Origin: Eudorina sp. 2006-703-Eu-15
Lineage: Eukaryota > Chlorophyta > Chlorophyceae > Chlamydomonadales > Volvocaceae
Length of the DNA: 64,000 nucleotides
Assembly (NCBI GenBank): GCA_003117195.1
Contig: BDSI01000146.1
Location: 54,703 to 118,702, forward strand
Reading direction: 5' to 3'
Positions 59,604-64,000 of the stretch are shown here, one piece after another; within the stretch, counting starts at the first letter, position 1; each line of letters starts with the position of its first letter. Made by a program: the position numbers and the translations under genes. The notes under the pieces were generated by a model. The model was given only the letters and a program-made list of their open reading frames with translations. It did no database searches and had not been told where the DNA came from.

Positions 59604-60719
59604 TCACAGCTTAGAGGCGGGCGGGTTGTACCAGCCCCAAATGTCCGAAGACACGTACTTGGTGACCTGCGGGGGGCGAGATGCCAGCCAGGTAGGAGCG
59701 AGGCCGGGTCCGGGGGCATAGGAAACTGGTAGACATATCGGACTGCGCTGCTGCCGGGTCCGGGGGCGGGGACGGGGGCGGGGACGGGGGCCGCGGGAGC
59801 GCAGGCGGGGGCGTTGGGGGCGGGATCCAATCCGCCGCGGCGCACCGCGTGCATGCACCCCTCTGGGTACCTCCACTCAGCTATGGTATAGCATCGCATC
59901 GCGTAGCCCATCATACAGCGCAGCGGGTTTGAGAGACCCGGGGCAGCGCCTTGCTGCTCAGCCAGGTATGTAGCGGCGGTACCGCAATGGCGGTGGTGGA
60001 GGAGGGGGAGGAGGAGGAGGAGGAGGGGGCGGCGCGCATGCATGCCTGTACGATATACACCGCCCAAACGAACCCGCCCGCCCGGGGACCATTGTGTGGC
60101 CGGGAGGGACCCAACCCCGCCGCACCACGCCAGATCAGCTCAGCTCGGCCCAGCCCTTGCGCTGCCCAGGCCCAGCCGCCAGGCAGCCCATCCCCGAATC
60201 CCCGGGTGTGCCCGGGTTTGTTTCTGGGTTTATTTCTCTTCTCTTTACAATTTAACCCCCGAATCCCCCCTCGGAGCCCCACCCTGGAGCCTCACGTTGA
60301 CGTCCCGCCCGGCCCACCCGCACCGCTCGCCCACCTGCTTCACCGACAGGAAGTTCTCAAGACCCCACTCGCCCAGCTCCCGGCCGTGTCCGCTGTTCTT
60401 GATGCCGCCCCAGGGCGCCTGCGGAGGGCGGGGTAGGTGGCGGCCGCCGCACCGGCGGCGAGGGGAGGGAGGGGGCCGCGGGTTAGGGGTCAGGTCGTCC
60501 GTCCGCACCCATGGACTGGCGCGGTTTGGGTTTGGGTTTCGCAGCTCTCAGGGCCATCAAGCTCCGTCAAGTTCCTCTAGGGGTGCGTGGGTTCTATCGG
60601 GCGGCCCTCAGTGAGGAGGCCTGCCGGCTGGCCGAGCGCTGGTCAGCGATCCCCAATGGGCAGGACCCTACATGGGCTCTGATCCCGCCGACCGTGCAAC
60701 CAACCAGTCCAAGGGGGCC

Positions 60720-60793
<74 letters not shown>

Positions 60794-63405
60794 GCGGAAA
60801 GCAAGGACCATACACGTCGGCTCCCCTTAGGTCGACACGCATTCCGCCTGATGAACGACGACCTTCACTCATCCACACTCCCACACCCACACACCCACAC
60901 ACACACACACGCACACACGTTTGTATCTGCTCCATAGGGGATGGGCAGTTGGTACGGGCACGCGGTCTTTCCCGGGCGGGCACGACTACGCCCCTTGCAT
61001 ACATACATGCATGACACGCATTCCCACCGCACACAACGACTCACTCACACACGCACACACGCACGCACGCACGTGGATGTGTTGGTCGGGCGGGCGCCTT
61101 ATTTCACCCAATGACATGCATGTGTGGGTAAAGCAGGACCCCGCGCCTGGGTTCGGTCGGTCGGGTTTTTTTTCTAAAAACACACACACACACGCACGCA
61201 CTCCCACCGCACACCCGCACACGGTCCCGGCCCCGGAGGTTGCTCACATAGCAGAAGCAGGGCTGCGAGCAGTTGATCCACACGATGCCGCACTCGAGCG
61301 CCTCCGCCACTCGGCGGCAGCGCTCCGGGTCGGCGCTGATGACCGCCCCTGGGGCGCAGCGGAGGGGGAGGGGGAGGGGGAGGGGCGTACAGGAAATTGG
61401 TCGACATGTTTAAACTGCGCTGCTGCCGGAGCAAAGTGGGATGGGGAGGAGGAGGAGGAGGAGGAGGAGGAGGAGGCAGGAGGAGGCAGATCGGGACTTG
61501 CCCAGCGGTGCCGTGGCGGCGTGAACCGCGAGGTTGTGATGCCGCGGAAACGGTGGCTTTCTCTTTGCAAGTTATTATTAGATATATAACGAATCTGTTA
61601 CTTTCGGCAGTTGGAGCCCGGTGGGGTGTTGAGAGCGGCCTTCTCTCCCGCCCCTCGGCGCCTCAGGGTTGATTGCCGTGCAAACTTCTTGAGCTCGATA
61701 CGCTCATTCCCTTCACCATACGAGCACACCCGGCCCCCCAGCCGACCACCCGCCCTACCTCCTCAATGTCAAAGCCCCACCCCAACTCCATCGCGACCTC
61801 AAGACCCCACGCCATGTCTCCCTCCCAAGTCCTAACCCATGCCGCCCCGCTCCCCGCTTGCTGCCACCCTGCCCCGCCCCGCTTCCGGCCCCACCCGCCT
61901 CGCACCCGCACCCGCACCCCGCCTCGTACCCGCCAGCCCGTACTCCGAGTCGTTGGCCATCTCCACCGCCTGCGCCTCCGTGGCGAACGTGGCCACCGAC
62001 AGCACCGGACCGAAGATCTCCTCCCGCCAGATGCGCATGGTGGGCGTCACCCCCGTGAACACGGTGGGCGCCAGGAAGTACCCCGCGGAGCCGATGGCGG
62101 GCGCGGAAGGGCGGGCGCCGCCGGTCAGCAGCGTGGCGCCCTCCGCCTTCCCGGCCTGGATGTACGTGTACGTGTATGTGTACGGCAAGAGGGGTTGGCG
62201 GTTCGGGTGTTGGGGATTGAAGCAGGAGGTTTCGGAAGAGGGTAGAGAGAGTTGGGGTTTAGGAAGAGGGGAGGAGTTAGCGTGGGACACGTGGGACGCC
62301 CCTTCTCCTCGCCTTCTCTTCTCACCCCCTCCCTCATACCCCCTCCCTCATACCCCCTCCCTCCCCTCCCTCCCTCCCTCCCTCCCCTCCCTTTCTCCCT
62401 CCCTTGTTCCCCTCCTGTCCCCCCTCTCCCTCCCTCCCTCCTCCCCCTCCCTCCTCTCCCTCCCTCCCTGCCGTACCTCGACGTAGCTGAGCACCTTGCG
62501 GTACTGTCCCTCACTGACCAGGGGGCCCAGACGGCAGCCGGGGGTCAGCGGGTCACACACCTGATGGGGGGGAAGGGGGGGAGGGGGAGGAACAGCAACG
62601 GGGGGTGGGGGTTTTAGGAAATTGGTGGACATTTTCAAAACTGCGCTGCTGCCAGAGCGACGGTTCGACTGGAGAAATTGGTACAGTACCATAGGTCGCC
62701 AGCGACGACGACGATGTAGGCGTCGGGGTTGCCAAAACCAAGTGAGATGGGTCGGAACATATAGGTTGTCTAGTGCAGAATGCCGAGGGTGGGGGGTTGC
62801 GTGGAGGAACAGCGACGGGGGTGGGTGCGTTGAGAGGGCCCCGGGGAGGGGGCCGGTAGGTGGCGCCAGCGGGCGGGTGAGGGCAACGCTGGGGGGCGAA
62901 TGGGCGAATGGGTGGCAGCCGTGATGATGTGCGGCAGGTGACGGCTTGCCCGCGGGGAAACCCCTCCCCTTCCACCCCCCGTGGAACATGTCCACCAATT
63001 CCCTATACCCTCCCCTTCCATCCCCGCCCCCCCCCTGCCCCCCGACTCCTGTGCCACGCGTCGGTTCCCCAATCCTTACCCCCCGTGCACTTGAGATCCG
63101 GATGACGCACAACGCCCAGCCCACAGTACCCTCGGGACACACAAACCCGGAACGCAAGAGAAGACGCGCACATCTCCACATCATACACACACGGTCTGGT
63201 TTGCGCGGGTCGCTTCTCTAAACACACACGCACATACACGTATACCGGGTGGGCTTCTCATTAATTACACGTATATCGGCGCACGCACATTGATGGACTC
63301 TGCCCGCTTCTTGAGATGCTCCAGGAAGGCCGGGGCCACGTCCTGGTGTACGAGCAGGCGCGAGGTGGACGAGCAGATCTGGCCGTTGGTCCAGAAGGCG
63401 CCGAA
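59604..63405 (-). CDS. ALDH10: ALDH10-family aldehyde dehydrogenase (betaine/aminoaldehyde dehydrogenase), C-terminal exons
   Basis: Oxidises aminoaldehydes such as betaine aldehyde to the acid with NAD+. Exons on the minus strand: 63405-63289, 62560-62477, 62155-61930, 61348-61248, 60418-60335, 59666-59604, all with consistent phases and GT..AG borders. The first carries [19 protein letters not shown] with the catalytic Cys; the second [13 protein letters not shown]; the third [13 protein letters not shown] and NDSEYGLAG; the fourth [12 protein letters not shown]; the fifth [19 protein letters not shown]; the last [12 protein letters not shown] and stop. The [18 protein letters not shown] and WGWY..P.SKL blocks are typical of plant ALDH10. 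The terminal SKL is a type 1 peroxisomal targeting signal. About half the protein, including the NAD-binding region and the general-base Glu, lies beyond the right edge. Substrate within the family is inference. Confidence 0.9.
60721..60792. repeat. (CAG)24 triplet repeat in an ALDH intron
   Basis: 24 perfect CAG units on +, i.e. CTG on the ALDH sense strand, within the 829-bp intron 60419-61247. A Gln-rich + frame over it is not supported by anything else. Confidence 0.95.
61389..61440. repeat. Recurrent intronic motif of the ALDH gene
   Basis: AGGAAATTGGTCGACATGTT followed by AAACTGCGCTGCTGCCGGAG. Close relatives lie at 59719-59760 and 62617-62665, and a partial inverse at 62986-63003; three different introns carry it. 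G-rich runs often lie next to it. Nature unknown. Confidence 0.7.
62300..62473. repeat. CCCTCCCTC-rich polypyrimidine tract in an ALDH intron
   Basis: About 170 bp of CCCTCC repeats on +, with CATACCCCCTCCCT units, ending just before the exon donor at 62477. On the transcribed sense strand it is G-rich (GGGAGGGAGG), with quadruplex potential. Confidence 0.85.
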
Positions 63406-64000
63406 CTGGGGGCACCGGGAAGGGGTGGAGGGGAGCGAGGGAGGGAGGGAGGGAGGCCGGGGATATGGATTGGGGAGGGGTCTGAGGGGTTAGATGGATG
63501 GGAAGAGGGCGAGGGCGAGGGGCAGGGGCAGGGTTAACCTACTCTTCCATACCAGCACACCCGGTGGGGTAAGGGGGGAGGCGGGAGGAGCAAAGGCGGC
63601 GTGGCATGGCACAAACCTACCCGCACCCCCTTGCAGGTACCGGTAATAATCGTTGGTCAGTATTTGTCGCCGGGCTGGGTGTGTCTGGGCTGTCTCTTTT
63701 TAAACCGCCACCCCCAACACGCGCGGGCGCGCGAGGTCGCCGTCCGGAGCGCACCGGTGGACTACCCCCAGGGCTGCCTGGGGGCTTAAAACACGATACC
63801 CAAGCCCACAACGAAGCCCCCCACCCCCACCCCATTACTCCAAAACCTTCATTCCCCCTTCGGTACTGGACTTGGTGCCCGGCCCGGCCTCTCCATCACC
63901 GTGTGATGGACCCACGTGGGTTCCTCTCCCGGGGCCGTCGTATTACTAAGCCCCGCAGAGCTCCACCGCTAGCCCCAACCCCACCCGTAGCCCCATCCCA
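63406..64000. other. Right-edge intronic sequence
   Basis: Most likely the intron upstream of the first visible ALDH exon. No further ALDH exon (for example one with the ELGGKSP block) is visible on the minus strand up to the edge. Confidence 0.5.

Noticed and set aside
59291..60067. 258-codon minus frame over the end of the ALDH gene
   Set aside because: Does not follow the ALDH phase; the true last exon is 59666-59604 in another frame.
60511..61014. Plus-strand frame with a 24-Gln run
   Set aside because: Lies in an intron of the minus-strand ALDH gene; no conserved sequence outside the CAG array.

Overview
The window is nuclear DNA of a eukaryote, most likely a volvocine green alga (Volvox or a close relative). 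The evidence is genes split into about ten short exons with GT..AG introns, secreted metalloproteases of the gametolysin / Volvox matrix metalloprotease type (peptidase family M11) with Ser-Pro/Pro-rich tails, TGTAA-type polyadenylation sites, TTTAGGG telomere-like motifs, long (TA)n, (TG)n and (TATATG)n microsatellites, and many short non-autonomous transposons in introns. The species assignment is inference.

Layout. Positions 1-57,262 hold a head-to-tail array of five M11 metalloprotease genes, all on the + strand. Copy A (153-3366) is cut by the left window edge. Copies B (4771-13509), C (15707-26373), D (34447-42603) and E (48118-57262) are complete. I rebuilt each from ten exons whose splice phases agree between copies. 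Each has a signal peptide, a prodomain-like N-terminal region, the zinc-binding HExxHxxGxxH motif, a Met-turn region 15 residues later and a C-terminal tail. The tail runs from about 200 residues (B) through 56 (D) to essentially none (E). B, C and D share a conserved 5' flank of about 270 bp; E lacks it and is the most divergent copy.

Between C and D (about 26.66-30.2 kb) lies a decayed, frameshifted mobile element. It encodes a PCIF1-like methyltransferase domain, an RNase H domain, a CPLC..H..C zinc finger and a restriction-endonuclease-like C-terminal domain, with no recognisable reverse transcriptase. The gaps and introns also hold a CACTA-like transposon with a 3-bp target duplication, a 1-kb hairpin-ended element in three copies, tRNA-derived SINEs, several foldback or MITE families and tandem repeats.

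Positions 59,604-63,405 carry, on the minus strand, the last six exons of an ALDH10-type aldehyde dehydrogenase (betaine/aminoaldehyde dehydrogenase) ending in the peroxisomal signal SKL. Its 5' exons lie beyond the right edge. Its introns carry a CTG/CAG triplet array and a recurrent motif of about 45 bp.

The M11 enzymes are expected to be secreted to the extracellular matrix or cell wall, where family members cleave Hyp-rich glycoproteins. The array looks like a locus growing by unequal crossing-over, with exon and intron blocks homogenised between C and D. No separate operon-like or defence system is visible. The element with the methyltransferase, RNase H and nuclease domains is the most unusual item.
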